Below, piece after piece: positions 18,229 through 26,064 of a stretch of 64,000 nucleotides of DNA; the first letter of the stretch is position 1, and each line of letters begins with the position of its first letter. The notes beneath the pieces were generated by a model. It did not search any database. It saw only the letters and a program-made list of their open reading frames with translations, and was not told the DNA's origin. Both the position numbers and the translations under genes were made by a program. The stretch comes from a virus, in the IMG/VR virus record IMGVR_UViG_3300006919_000042, positions 24,236-88,235 of that record; one strand, written 5' to 3'.

Positions 18229-18762
18229 GTGAACAAAAATGTAATAGTTATCACAAAAAAAGAGCAAGTACTGTTGAACAACTTTCCACAGTATCAGCCA
18301 ATTAAAGGAGATCAATTTCATGGAGCAGTAACTGTTGCTTCTGCTAATCCAGCAAAATTTATTGTCAGTGTAGACGACGATGTAGTAATGTCTGAGGAGA
18401 CATTCACTTCAATCTACGACAAAAGTAGTCTTAGAGCTGGATGGATTGATAGTACATTAACTATTCGCAGTCTTGAATTAATTAGACAAGAACTGATATC
18501 ACTTCAAACAAAATACATCAACAACGACATCGATATAATTATATTGACTTACGGTTATAATGAGTTATTTGCAGACGTTAAGAATGCAGACATCATCAAA
18601 CAAACCGGAGATTTAGTTCGTTTATGGAAGAAACAAACCAAACAATTAATGGGATTTGATATTCCTGTAGTTATTCAGATCAAACGTAGAGTAAGTTTGC
18701 TGTCAACTGAGGAAGAACAGAAGATAGATCGGTTGTTATTAACACATTTGAGTCATGAATAA
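18229..18762 (+). CDS. Hypothetical protein (GTG start)
   Basis: A 177-residue soluble alpha/beta protein that I do not recognise. The start is set by the leader AAAATCGGAAATC placed directly before GTG at 18229. An in-frame TTG at 18169 is really the -33 box of the promoter. It is the first gene of the accessory operon and overlaps the next by 8 bp. Confidence 0.75.
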   Translation: MNKNVIVITKKEQVLLNNFPQYQPIKGDQFHGAVTVASANPAKFIVSVDDDVVMSEETFTSIYDKSSLRAGWIDSTLTIRSLELIRQELISLQTKYINNDIDIIILTYGYNELFADVKNADIIKQTGDLVRLWKKQTKQLMGFDIPVVIQIKRRVSLLSTEEEQKIDRLLLTHLSHE

Positions 18763-18979
18763 ACTGTATTTAAAAGCACTATGTACAGTTAATAGCTGTA
18801 GAAATAGAGAACAATTAGTTAGTGCATTGAGATATGTTGAGCTAATTAGAAAGATAGATCACTTTACGTGGATTAGAGCAAAGGCTTATGCAGAGTCGGT
18901 GTTAAAATCATATGACAAGACATATAAAGGAAAAATACATTCACAAACAAAAACACATGATAATAGCAATAGATTTTGA
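18755..18979 (+). CDS. Hypothetical helical protein
   Basis: 74 residues, basic, mostly helical, with no recognised family. The 3' end overlaps the HAD hydrolase gene by 23 bp. Confidence 0.6.
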   Translation: MNKLYLKALCTVNSCRNREQLVSALRYVELIRKIDHFTWIRAKAYAESVLKSYDKTYKGKIHSQTKTHDNSNRF

Positions 18980-19352
18980 TGGAACGATATTTGAGGCTGA
19001 GTGGCCTGAGGTAGGATCTATAAGACTCAACGCAAAGAGAATTATAAACAGACTATTCAAAGAAGGTCACACAATTATTATCAACACGTGTAGAAGTGGT
19101 AGAGCAGAAGAATTAGCTATATTAGCACTAAACAAGAATGACATTGACTATCATCATATTAATGAGAACTGTCCAATTAGGCAGGCTGAATATCAAGGTG
19201 AAGATTGTAGAAAAATCAGCGCTGATGTATATATTGACGACAAGTGTGTAGGAGGATTGCCAACATGGAATCAAATCTACTCAATAATAGATAAATTAGA
19301 AAATCCTGAGAATTATAAGACCTCAGGTAAGCGTAAAATGAATAAATTATGA
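18957..19352 (+). CDS. HAD-family phosphatase-like protein
   Basis: A 131-residue HAD-superfamily protein. Motif I is DFDGT at residues 6-10, motif II is NTCRSG (Thr/Ser position), and the C-terminal acidic motif is in ADVYIDDK. The short length and HHINEN loop fit the capless hydrolases often carried by phages and Bacteroidota, which may act on nucleotides or phosphorylated ends. I start at ATG 18957 because the DFDGT strand normally begins near the N-terminus; ATG 18912 would add 15 basic residues. Confidence 0.78.
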   Translation: MIIAIDFDGTIFEAEWPEVGSIRLNAKRIINRLFKEGHTIIINTCRSGRAEELAILALNKNDIDYHHINENCPIRQAEYQGEDCRKISADVYIDDKCVGGLPTWNQIYSIIDKLENPENYKTSGKRKMNKL

Positions 19353-19936
19353 AAAAAATCGTAACATTGGCACTAATCCTATTATGGATAGGACCTGTCA
19401 CAGCACAGTTTAAGTATGGAAAGAAAGATCCAGCACACTACTTTTACACAAACCTATCAGTTGATGCCAATATGGCATTTGGCTTGAAAGACAATAGCAA
19501 TACAGCAGCACCTGATCGAGGATTTGATTGGGACTTAGAGGTAGGAGTTAGAACAGATGAAATCGTTGGAGTATATATATTCTATGGTAGATTCAATGAA
19601 TTTGATTACCAAAACTATGGAGCTGGTGTTGATGTATATATTCAACCACTGAGAGACTTTGGCATTGACCTACACAATCCGTTTAATGGCAAGAGACTAT
19701 TCAAAGTATTTGATGGCATTGAAGCTAGTATAGGAGCTTACTACTCAGCAATACTTAGAAAAGACGGTAATGGTAATTGGGCAAGTGGTACATCATGGAT
19801 AAGTCCCAAAGCTCAAATAATCTTTTGGAATGGTGACTTAGGTTTCACATTGAGTGGAAAGTTTCAAGGAAGACCTGAGCTTGGTAAGAGAGTGTTTGAA
19901 GGTCAGTTTGGACTAACACTAAAATTCGATAGGTAA
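19349..19936 (+). CDS. Secreted outer-membrane-like protein
   Basis: 195 residues with a classical signal peptide (KKIVTLALILLWIGPVTAQ, cleavage expected after TAQ). The mature part alternates aromatic, beta-strand-like segments (DWDLEVGVRTDEIVGVYIFY, FGLTLKFD) ending in an aliphatic/basic pair. This pattern suggests a small outer-membrane or periplasmic beta-barrel. A role in superinfection exclusion or envelope change is an inference. Coupled to both neighbours (ATGA, TAATG). Confidence 0.7.
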   Translation: MKKIVTLALILLWIGPVTAQFKYGKKDPAHYFYTNLSVDANMAFGLKDNSNTAAPDRGFDWDLEVGVRTDEIVGVYIFYGRFNEFDYQNYGAGVDVYIQPLRDFGIDLHNPFNGKRLFKVFDGIEASIGAYYSAILRKDGNGNWASGTSWISPKAQIIFWNGDLGFTLSGKFQGRPELGKRVFEGQFGLTLKFDR

Positions 19937-20166
19937 TGGATATCAGACAACAAATATGGGAGGCTCGTAATGCACACTTCAACAAGAATAGGCACGATCC
20001 GACAATAGTAATAATGACACCAAAGAATTACGCTGAACTTATCAGAGAACTTGCTGGCGATCAAAGAATTGGAAGTGATATGATTAATGGAGAACTCACT
20101 CAAATTTTTGGACTAGAACCATTCAGATCACACGACGTTGAACAAAATAAATTTATAATAAAATGA
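19936..20166 (+). CDS. Hypothetical protein
   Basis: 76 residues, soluble. TPKNYAELIRELAGDQRIG resembles the strand-loop of phage capsid-like or SAM-fold proteins but is too short to assign. Starts on TAATG with the upstream stop. Confidence 0.6.
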   Translation: MDIRQQIWEARNAHFNKNRHDPTIVIMTPKNYAELIRELAGDQRIGSDMINGELTQIFGLEPFRSHDVEQNKFIIK

Positions 20167-20462
20167 TTACACAATTAATTAAGATTTTAGTATTAGCGTT
20201 CATCCAGAACATTAGCTTCACGTTAGTAAGTAGAAGTAGAAACCGTGACAACAAGAGATACCATGTAATTGCTGCAGTATTTTCAAACAGTATATGGTTC
20301 TTAACGTTTAGGGAATTAATCCTGGGAGACATGAACTACATCCTTTTTGTGCCGTATGTAATTGGTACAGTACTTGGAAGTGTATATGGAATGACCTTAT
20401 CAATGAAGATTGAGAAGTGGTTAGGAGCATCTGCAGATGGACATTTATCAAAGAAAAAGTAG
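20163..20462 (+). CDS. Integral membrane protein
   Basis: 99 residues with about three hydrophobic segments (LIKILVLAFIQNISFTLV, HVIAAVFSNSIWFLTF, YILFVPYVIGTVLGSVYG) and a basic C-terminus. No family recognised. ATGA overlap with the upstream gene. Confidence 0.65.
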   Translation: MITQLIKILVLAFIQNISFTLVSRSRNRDNKRYHVIAAVFSNSIWFLTFRELILGDMNYILFVPYVIGTVLGSVYGMTLSMKIEKWLGASADGHLSKKK

Positions 20463-20466
20463 AAGT

Positions 20467-20622
20467 ATGACTCAAGTAAAGAGCTTTACTGAAATTAACG
20501 CAGAACAGAAATGTAATGAGTTTCTCAAGAAGATAGGAGACGATGTCATTGCAGTATTTCCACAGTATAGCGCACTGTTAGGAAGATTAGTTTACACAGT
20601 ACATTACACAGTAACACAATAA
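20467..20622 (+). CDS. Small hypothetical protein (51 aa)
   Basis: Starts at ATG 20467 just after the upstream stop; an earlier in-frame ATG at 20437 lies inside the membrane-protein gene. 51 residues, no motif. Confidence 0.5.
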   Translation: MTQVKSFTEINAEQKCNEFLKKIGDDVIAVFPQYSALLGRLVYTVHYTVTQ

Positions 20623-20625
20623 AAG

Positions 20626-20787
20626 ATGTATCACACATTAGGACAATTATTAGTATTAGGATTGCTTGCAGTATTCATACTGATTTGTGCTTTGATAGTT
20701 ATTCAAGTTGTCAAAGGAATCATTCAAATCCTTTATGAGATAATTGACCTTATCAAGTATCTAATCAAAGCGATAGTAGGAAGATAA
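20626..20787 (+). CDS. Small membrane protein (53 aa)
   Basis: 53 residues with a strong N-terminal hydrophobic segment (LLVLGLLAVFILICALIVIQ) and an amphipathic C-terminal half. It starts 3 bp after the previous stop and shares TAATG with the next gene, which supports translation. Role unknown. Confidence 0.6.
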   Translation: MYHTLGQLLVLGLLAVFILICALIVIQVVKGIIQILYEIIDLIKYLIKAIVGR

Positions 20788-20912
20788 TGGCAGATCCAAA
20801 TAGACCACCACTATCATTAAAGGTAGAAAAGAAACTAGAGCCGAAACTCACTCGTAGACAAAGAAGAGAGCTCGGACGCAAACTAAATAAGAAAATACGT
20901 GATGGAAGATAG
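20787..20912 (+). CDS. Small basic protein (41 aa)
   Basis: 41 residues, strongly basic C-terminal half (LTRRQRRELGRKLNKKIRDG). TAATG start coupled to the upstream membrane protein. Possibly binds nucleic acid or membranes. Confidence 0.5.
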   Translation: MADPNRPPLSLKVEKKLEPKLTRRQRRELGRKLNKKIRDGR

Positions 20913-20985
20913 AATAAAAGGTAAAATAATAGCAATAGCAATCTGGATGATTGCACTGTTAGTAGCAGCAATCTGGATAGGATGA
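20902..20985 (+). CDS. Membrane micropeptide (27 aa)
   Basis: A 27-residue frame (MEDRIKGKIIAIAIWMIALL and seven more) that is a single transmembrane helix. It overlaps the preceding gene by 11 bp and the next by 4 bp (ATGA). The overlap chain is the main support. Confidence 0.45.
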   Translation: MEDRIKGKIIAIAIWMIALLVAAIWIG

Positions 20986-21155
20986 TACAAACAATTCAAG
21001 ACGTAAAAGTAGGAGATTCAGTTAGTAATGCAATCAAAGGAGATGGTATAGTGATTAAGACAACTCCAAGAACAATAACAATCAAATTCGATAAGAGTAC
21101 GTCTAAGCTGACATACAGACATAAAGACGCATACTTTTATCCATCAGACTTTTAA
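20982..21155 (+). CDS. Small SH3/KOW-like beta protein (57 aa)
   Basis: 57 residues with the pattern VKVGDSVSN, GDGIVIKTTPRTITIKF, typical of small SH3- or KOW-like beta barrels. ATGA overlap with the upstream micropeptide. Function unknown. Confidence 0.6.
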   Translation: MIQTIQDVKVGDSVSNAIKGDGIVIKTTPRTITIKFDKSTSKLTYRHKDAYFYPSDF

Positions 21156-21157
21156 TT

Positions 21158-21415
21158 ATGGAAGCAATAACAATTGAATTACCATTATGGGCACACTTAC
21201 TGGTATTAAGTGCATGTGGATATACTATTTTTTCGTTGGTACGTTCGTTAGTAAAGAGAGATCAGCCGGCCGATGCACTGGAGACATTGGAGACGGTAAC
21301 CAGAGTAGAGGTCATCGATAAGAGCGGAAGAGCATATGTTAAGATGAATACTGGAAAGGTGCAGTTGAGTATGCAAGATAGAGATAAGACGCTAAAGGTA
21401 TTCATATCAAATTGA
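21158..21415 (+). CDS. Single-pass membrane protein (85 aa)
   Basis: 85 residues: N-terminal transmembrane helix (LWAHLLVLSACGYTIFSLV) followed by a soluble acidic/beta tail. Last gene of the run of small membrane genes. Confidence 0.6.
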   Translation: MEAITIELPLWAHLLVLSACGYTIFSLVRSLVKRDQPADALETLETVTRVEVIDKSGRAYVKMNTGKVQLSMQDRDKTLKVFISN

Positions 21416-21418
21416 CCC

Positions 21419-21487
21419 TAGGGACATACCAAAAGGTCCCATAGGGACATAAAATTAATGCGTATCTTTATTTGGTAAATAGGGACA
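21419..21487 (+). repeat. Three direct TAGGGACA repeats
   Basis: TAGGGACA at 21419-21426, 21442-21449 and 21480-21487, with an inverted GGTCCC between the first two. They surround a TATCTTT -7-like box (21463-21469) that lacks a -33 TTG, just before the gene at 21507. They could be operators or a binding site for that gene's product. Confidence 0.55.
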
Positions 21488-21506
21488 CACCATAACAATA
21501 GGCACC

Positions 21507-22658
21507 ATGCAAGAAGAGGTACATAAAGATGTAGATAAAAGGGAGCAAGAAATACTTGCTAAGCCTGAGGGCGCACTATTAGTGGTGCCAGAGTCGGTTA
21601 TCGATGTAGAATCATATAAGAAATATAGGGCACTCAAGGATAGTAAAGCGTTATTGTTACCTGAGCGCTTGATAGAAACCAGCGACATTCATACGGTGAT
21701 TGACCCGATGGCACATTACGTTGCCAACACCAAGAAGATAGCACACCTACCGAGTGATGAACAAGATAACATCATCAAACGTATGAAGTCAATCAAGGTG
21801 TTATACCTGCGAATTGGCGCGTTGAAGAAGTCTGCGTTTGGTTTAAAAAGAAGAAAGCACCATCCGTCCCTACTTATGGGACTACTTGATGAAAGAGGTG
21901 GGGAGCTGATTGAATACTTCGGACAGATGTTAACCGACGAAGAGGTGCATAAGATTGTCAATAAGGAATGGGGTTATGAAGCGTCCCTACATTCGATTAA
22001 GAAATTCCGGTTAGGGAACAAAGAGTTAATTGACCAAGCTAAAGATAAATTTGTAAAAGACTTCAGTTCTCTGCGACTATCGCATAAGAGAGGACGGTTA
22101 GAAGAGCTTCAAAAGATATTCATTGCACGAAAGTTAAAGTGGGAAACCACCAAGAATCGTGAGGATGAGAAGATGTTGGTTGGGATACTTAGGGAGATCC
22201 GTAATGAGACTGAAGACAAGACCCTACGCATTGATGCTAACATAAATGCAAACATCAATGTATCAATTCAGCACCACATTGAGAAAGAAGTTATGAATGG
22301 CCTGACCATCAATGATATCATACTGGCTAGGGCAGCGAGTAGAATGCAAGTCAACCCAGGATTCTTAATAAGTAGGTTACACAATTCAATTTATGCTAAG
22401 TTCAGTGGTTTCGCACCAAAAGACGAAGGTGTGGTAGAGTACCCATCTGCAATGGTGTATAATTGGAAAGAGATTAAAAAGCAGCATGATGAAGTTGGTG
22501 ACTCTGACACAGAACTTACTGAGTGGGAAGATGTAACTGACGAAAAGAAAACTGAGGCACTAGATATTAAAGATGTCCTACTTGCAAAATTACGTCAGAA
22601 AAAGGACGATGTTAGTATCGCCAAAGATAGAGTACAACAAGCTAAAAAGAATCAATAA
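21507..22658 (+). CDS. Putative DNA-binding protein, small-terminase-like architecture
   Basis: 383 residues, soluble and highly charged. An HTH-like region lies near residues 150-180 (GYEASLHSIKKFRLGNKEL). A long helical region follows (RLEELQKIFIARKLKWETT, LREIRNETEDK). This order of HTH then coiled coil recalls small terminase subunits, but no large terminase follows, so I cannot assign it firmly. Codons include unusual GTCCCTA words, and three TAGGGACA repeats lie upstream. It may bind those sites. Confidence 0.55.
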   Translation: MQEEVHKDVDKREQEILAKPEGALLVVPESVIDVESYKKYRALKDSKALLLPERLIETSDIHTVIDPMAHYVANTKKIAHLPSDEQDNIIKRMKSIKVLYLRIGALKKSAFGLKRRKHHPSLLMGLLDERGGELIEYFGQMLTDEEVHKIVNKEWGYEASLHSIKKFRLGNKELIDQAKDKFVKDFSSLRLSHKRGRLEELQKIFIARKLKWETTKNREDEKMLVGILREIRNETEDKTLRIDANINANINVSIQHHIEKEVMNGLTINDIILARAASRMQVNPGFLISRLHNSIYAKFSGFAPKDEGVVEYPSAMVYNWKEIKKQHDEVGDSDTELTEWEDVTDEKKTEALDIKDVLLAKLRQKKDDVSIAKDRVQQAKKNQ

Positions 22659-22837
22659 TGGAAGCAATACCATATCAAAAGTGCCCTAAATGTGATGGGC
22701 AAGGCTGTGTAAGCAAACCACCACACGTTGCTGGTGATGTTTATCAATGGACTAGTACAGCAACATCATTCATTTGTGATGTGTGTGCTGGAAGTAAAGT
22801 AATTTTAATGTTTAAACCACAAGAAGATGTGGGATAA
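22658..22837 (+). CDS. Small zinc-finger protein (59 aa)
   Basis: 59 residues with CPKCDGQG and CDVCAG, the paired CxxCxGxG pattern of DnaJ-type zinc fingers. TAATG start. Likely a metal-binding protein or adaptor. Confidence 0.6.
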   Translation: MEAIPYQKCPKCDGQGCVSKPPHVAGDVYQWTSTATSFICDVCAGSKVILMFKPQEDVG

Positions 22838-22955
22838 TCCATTTTATAGCAATCCAGCAGTAGATCTACTTGAACGTAAACGTATTGCTGCCAAGAAAAA
22901 GCATAATGCAACTTGTGCTCGCAACCGAGCTAAACGAAAAAACAAACGCAAATGA
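22827..22955 (+). CDS. Small basic protein (42 aa)
   Basis: 42 residues with a Lys/Arg-rich C-terminus (RNRAKRKNKRK). It overlaps the zinc-finger gene by 11 bp and the next gene by 4 bp (ATGA). Confidence 0.5.
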   Translation: MWDNPFYSNPAVDLLERKRIAAKKKHNATCARNRAKRKNKRK

Positions 22956-23407
22956 GCCGTTCAATAGACATACCTACTGATAAGTTCCAAGATTTATATT
23001 TGGAGTACTTACAAGACGGATTTAACTCATTCAATGGATGGTTGCTAACACTAAGTGATGAAGAGTTCTTAGAACTACACCCTAAACTTAATTTAGATCC
23101 AGATAATTCAACTGATGATGAGGTAGATTATCAAGGCAACTTCATTTACATCACGTTGACTAAAAGTTCAGTAGTAACCGAAGATATGGTTCAGCGACTG
23201 TCATATGGCGACTTAATTGACAAATGGGACGAATTGTATGGAATAATAATGGCATCAGTTAATTTGATCTACTTATTAAAGAATGGGTATATTAAAACAG
23301 TACACAGATCAGATATCGATAATGATTGGAAGTTCGAGTTGACTGACTTAGGACACAATCAATTAAATCTTCCTGGAGAAGGTTTTCTCAAATTTAGCAA
23401 AAATTAG
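22952..23407 (+). CDS. Hypothetical protein
   Basis: 151 residues, acidic N-terminal part, helical C-terminal part ending with a wing-like segment (LLKNGYIKTVHRSDIDNDW). It resembles a single winged-helix unit but lacks a clear recognition helix. Function unknown. Confidence 0.65.
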   Translation: MSRSIDIPTDKFQDLYLEYLQDGFNSFNGWLLTLSDEEFLELHPKLNLDPDNSTDDEVDYQGNFIYITLTKSSVVTEDMVQRLSYGDLIDKWDELYGIIMASVNLIYLLKNGYIKTVHRSDIDNDWKFELTDLGHNQLNLPGEGFLKFSKN

Positions 23408-23408
23408 C

Positions 23409-23513
23409 ATGAAATTAACAATCGTAGTAATAATAGTTGGAGTGATTATAAACATATGGTTACTATCACAAGCAGAAGATTATGATGATGATATACAAGA
23501 CAGACATAAGTAA
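23409..23513 (+). CDS. Membrane micropeptide (34 aa)
   Basis: 34 residues: one hydrophobic helix (LTIVVIIVGVIINIWLL) and an acidic tail (EDYDDDIQD). It sits between two well-spaced genes. Confidence 0.45.
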   Translation: MKLTIVVIIVGVIINIWLLSQAEDYDDDIQDRHK

Positions 23514-23514
23514 T

Positions 23515-23652
23515 ATGCAGAAGATCCGAGCGATCTTCAGTGGTTATATCTTCAGGAGAACAGCTGATGGAGTAGGATACGTTAAATGCTCACAGAAACA
23601 GCATGACAGAATACTTCGACACAACATTTCATTAGAACTGGTTGCTCAATAG
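23515..23652 (+). CDS. Small basic protein (45 aa)
   Basis: 45 residues, basic (FRRTADGVGYVKCSQKQHDR). Its last codons overlap the promoter at 23642-23671. Confidence 0.45.
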   Translation: MQKIRAIFSGYIFRRTADGVGYVKCSQKQHDRILRHNISLELVAQ

Positions 23653-23671
23653 ATATAAAGTAAGTATCTTT
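23642..23671 (+). promoter_or_regulatory. Bacteroidota-type promoter with AGATA spacer element
   Basis: TTG at 23642-23644, 20-nt spacer, TATCTTT at 23665-23671, AGATATA at 23651-23657. Followed by the AAAATCGGAAAATC leader and ATG 23696. Confidence 0.83.
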
Positions 23672-23695
23672 GTGTCATATTAAAATCGGAAAATC

Positions 23696-24052
23696 ATGAA
23701 AAATGCAATACACCACATCATCAACGTACGGTCAGGACAACAACCTTTGTACTACGACCATTTAGGTAACGACTACATCCCAACAATCAAAGAGCTACAC
23801 ACAGACGTGCAGAGTATGATATGGGGAATAGAGTTTAAAGAAGGTTACTTCTTTTCAATGATCGGAATCGCTGATCAGAGAGACTTGACTAAAGCTGAGT
23901 TTAACAAGCTATCACACGATTTTAGACACTACGAAAGAGAGATGCACCTTCACAATGAAGAACAAGGATTTGAGATGGATATGTCAGGTGATTGTAGAGA
24001 GCCAGACTTGAATCCTGGAGGAGGACCATATAACGTTGCAGATTGTATATAA
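23696..24052 (+). CDS. Hypothetical protein
   Basis: 118 residues, soluble, His/Glu-rich in the middle (HYEREMHLHNEEQGFEMDM). No family recognised. Preceded by the full promoter and leader cassette. Confidence 0.7.
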   Translation: MKNAIHHIINVRSGQQPLYYDHLGNDYIPTIKELHTDVQSMIWGIEFKEGYFFSMIGIADQRDLTKAEFNKLSHDFRHYEREMHLHNEEQGFEMDMSGDCREPDLNPGGGPYNVADCI

Positions 24053-24055
24053 ACG

Positions 24056-24193
24056 ATGAAAGCACGAACTAGAACATTATCACCCAAACAGATGAGAGAG
24101 AAGCTCGCAACTAAAATGAGGCATGCTGAAATGCTATCAATTAGTGAAGTGAGAGCTCATTATCATAACCTATTCAAATCATTAAACCAGTAA
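24056..24193 (+). CDS. Small basic hypothetical protein (45 aa)
   Basis: 45 residues, basic and helical (LSPKQMREKLATKMRHAEML). It starts 3 bp after the previous stop. A second frame without an ATG overlaps its end. Confidence 0.5.
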   Translation: MKARTRTLSPKQMREKLATKMRHAEMLSISEVRAHYHNLFKSLNQ

Positions 24194-24312
24194 CATTAGA
24201 AACATTAATAGCAGATCAGAAAGATCGAATCGATAGATGTAATGCCAAACCAGGAGACAATGCTGTGATGGACTACATCAACGATATAAATGATGAATTA
24301 AAACAATCGTAA
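24181..24312 (+). CDS. Possible small gene with non-ATG start or -1 frameshift product
   Basis: An open frame of 43 codons from ATT 24181 to TAA 24312 encodes a plausible peptide (VTLETLIADQKDRIDRC, VMDYINDINDELKQS). Its stop overlaps the next ATG as TAATG, the pattern seen for coupled genes here. It has no ATG, GTG or TTG near its beginning. It is in the -1 frame relative to 24056-24193, so either an ATT start or a frameshift would be needed. Confidence 0.3.
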   Translation: MKPVTLETLIADQKDRIDRCNAKPGDNAVMDYINDINDELKQS

Positions 24313-24593
24313 TGAAAAAACTAACAACACTATTCGTATTAGCACTAGCATTGAGCTGTGCACCCGACTCATTAGATGACCCGACAATATTCGAAAGGTT
24401 TGATCAGTCATATATTTCAGTAAGTGATGTATCTAATCAAGAAGGTCTTTGGACAGGGACAATGCAAGAATTTATTCAATCACCACTATATGTGTCAGGT
24501 AACAGTTATCACTTCGACATATACACGTTAGATTGTATACAACCGTGTGAAAGCTACAAATATTGCTGTTCATTCATAGAAACCATACAGTAA
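24312..24593 (+). CDS. Putative lipoprotein
   Basis: 93 residues with a signal peptide and lipobox (LTTLFVLALALSCAPD, lipidated Cys expected at residue 16). The mature part has several Cys (CIQPCESYKYCC). It is likely anchored in the outer membrane, and superinfection exclusion is an inferred possibility. TAATG on both sides. Confidence 0.68.
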   Translation: MKKLTTLFVLALALSCAPDSLDDPTIFERFDQSYISVSDVSNQEGLWTGTMQEFIQSPLYVSGNSYHFDIYTLDCIQPCESYKYCCSFIETIQ

Positions 24594-24757
24594 TGGCACG
24601 CAACTATCATGGTAAACCGAACTATGACAATGATGGCTTTGAACCAAGTGTCATACCAGCATTGAAGCGTATGAACATACCACACCGCACAATAAAGGTG
24701 GGCAATAAGACTAGAGTAAGAGTAAAAGTAAGATTATCAGATGAAGAATTTTATTAA
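24593..24757 (+). CDS. Small basic hypothetical protein (54 aa)
   Basis: I start at ATG 24593 (TAATG with the lipoprotein stop) rather than an in-frame ATG 30 bp upstream. 54 residues, basic, no motif. Confidence 0.55.
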   Translation: MARNYHGKPNYDNDGFEPSVIPALKRMNIPHRTIKVGNKTRVRVKVRLSDEEFY

Positions 24758-24766
24758 CAAATTCTA

Positions 24767-24877
24767 ATGAATCAGCGATATAAAACAAAATACAGACCAC
24801 GTAAACCAAAGAACGTAAATAAAGGTTCTAATGCTGCATTTCAATTGAGCATAGCTGAAAAAATGGTAAAGAAATGA
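24767..24877 (+). CDS. Small basic protein (36 aa)
   Basis: 36 residues, Lys/Arg-rich N-terminus (QRYKTKYRPRKPKNVNKG). ATGA overlap with the next gene supports it. Confidence 0.45.
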   Translation: MNQRYKTKYRPRKPKNVNKGSNAAFQLSIAEKMVKK

Positions 24878-25146
24878 ATGATCTAAAATACATAATCGTA
24901 AACATGAAAGGATGGCGCAAAGACCAAGCGAGAGCAATCATCTTCAATGGAATGGTTACACACAGTACAGTGGTACCTCAAGACTTTGAGTGCATTGGTG
25001 CTGGATTTATGATATTAGGTAACATAGATGGAAAGCTCGCAGCAAAGTGTTGGGGTAAGTCAGTGAGTTTAGATATCAAGAGCGACCCTATATTTGATGC
25101 ACAGATCATTAGAAAGACATTAACAAGAACACACCCATACATATAA
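24874..25146 (+). CDS. Hypothetical protein
   Basis: 90 residues, beta-rich, soluble, no recognised family. Coupled by ATGA to the upstream small gene. Confidence 0.65.
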   Translation: MNDLKYIIVNMKGWRKDQARAIIFNGMVTHSTVVPQDFECIGAGFMILGNIDGKLAAKCWGKSVSLDIKSDPIFDAQIIRKTLTRTHPYI

Positions 25147-25148
25147 TC

Positions 25149-25295
25149 ATGAGTAGAGTATTCAAAGATGAAAAGGAAAAAGAGTTTGTTTGTAGGCAAT
25201 GCGCCACTTTCTTAAACGCGAATGAATTGATGAAAGGGAAATGTCCTAATTGTGACAACGATGAAGATGTGTTTTTAAACGAAAATGAGGGATAA
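25149..25295 (+). CDS. Small zinc-ribbon protein (48 aa)
   Basis: 48 residues with CRQC and CPNC separated by about 15 residues, a rubredoxin-like zinc ribbon. Shares TAATG with the next gene. Confidence 0.6.
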   Translation: MSRVFKDEKEKEFVCRQCATFLNANELMKGKCPNCDNDEDVFLNENEG

Positions 25296-25492
25296 TGGCA
25301 TTTTACACAGGAAGAGGAGTACCAGGCGACCCAGACTTTGAAATTGAAGAATTCAAAGGATTTCCGGTTAGTAAGTGTGGCAATTATTGGGGCAGCACTC
25401 AGGAGATTGCAGATAATGCATGGAGATCGGATGTTAAGTTGACAAGACGTGAAAGAAGAGCTCGTCAAAGAGCAAAAATATTTGGTAAATAG
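25295..25492 (+). CDS. Hypothetical protein (65 aa)
   Basis: 65 residues ending in a basic helix (VKLTRRERRARQRAKIFGK). The promoter at 25482-25511 begins in its last codons. Confidence 0.55.
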   Translation: MAFYTGRGVPGDPDFEIEEFKGFPVSKCGNYWGSTQEIADNAWRSDVKLTRRERRARQRAKIFGK

Positions 25493-25511
25493 ATATGAAC
25501 AACATATCTTT
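25482..25511 (+). promoter_or_regulatory. Promoter with AGATA spacer element, overlapping a stop codon
   Basis: TTG at 25482-25484, 20-nt spacer, TATCTTT at 25505-25511, AGATA at 25491-25495. The leader AAAATCGGAATT leads to ATG 25532. Confidence 0.8.
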
Positions 25512-25531
25512 AAAACATTAAAATCGGAATT

Positions 25532-25741
25532 ATGAATACACAAGCATTATTATCATTGTACGACTACTTAGGCCACGCAGCTGGATCTGAATTAGGTAAA
25601 AGAGTAAATAACTTCGCAATGTCTCGAAATGAAGAGAATGAAACACGAGATGTTAAGACACAGAGCTATGAAGGTAAGATTCAACTATACCGTAGAGAGT
25701 TCTTAGATGAGTTCTTCGCAGCAAATCCACAAGACAGATGA
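25532..25741 (+). CDS. Hypothetical protein (69 aa)
   Basis: 69 residues, helical, soluble, no family recognised. Preceded by the promoter and leader cassette, ATGA overlap with the next gene. Confidence 0.65.
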   Translation: MNTQALLSLYDYLGHAAGSELGKRVNNFAMSRNEENETRDVKTQSYEGKIQLYRREFLDEFFAANPQDR

Positions 25742-26064
25742 TACTCAAAGCAACATTAATAAAATATAATCAAGTAGATAGTGATGGCAACATCTTCTTA
25801 CCAGGAAGCATCAACTGCGGTAAAACGTGTTTTCCGATTACGTTAGCATTTGATGCTGGTAAGATGATTGGCATTGGTATGGAGCTTGAGAACACTAAAG
25901 ATGGTGTAGAAGGAGAGCTTCACATAACTGACGCAGATCAATATAGGTTCGCACACCTACTTGAGCCAGCAATTGGAGGAATAGTCAGAGAAAGAGATGG
26001 AAACAAGATTGCCAAATTCGACTTGAGAACAGTTGGTATGGTACCTAAACAAGATAAGTCATGA
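25738..26064 (+). CDS. Hypothetical protein
   Basis: 108 residues, beta-rich. The opening (VDSDGNIFLPGSI) recalls the first strands of phage prohead-protease-like folds, but no catalytic His/Ser is visible, so I leave it unassigned. Coupled on both sides. Confidence 0.62.
   Translation: MILKATLIKYNQVDSDGNIFLPGSINCGKTCFPITLAFDAGKMIGIGMELENTKDGVEGELHITDADQYRFAHLLEPAIGGIVRERDGNKIAKFDLRTVGMVPKQDKS

Noticed and set aside
25738-26064. Second prohead protease
   Set aside because: The first strand resembles the fold but no catalytic His or Ser pair is visible and it is far from head genes.
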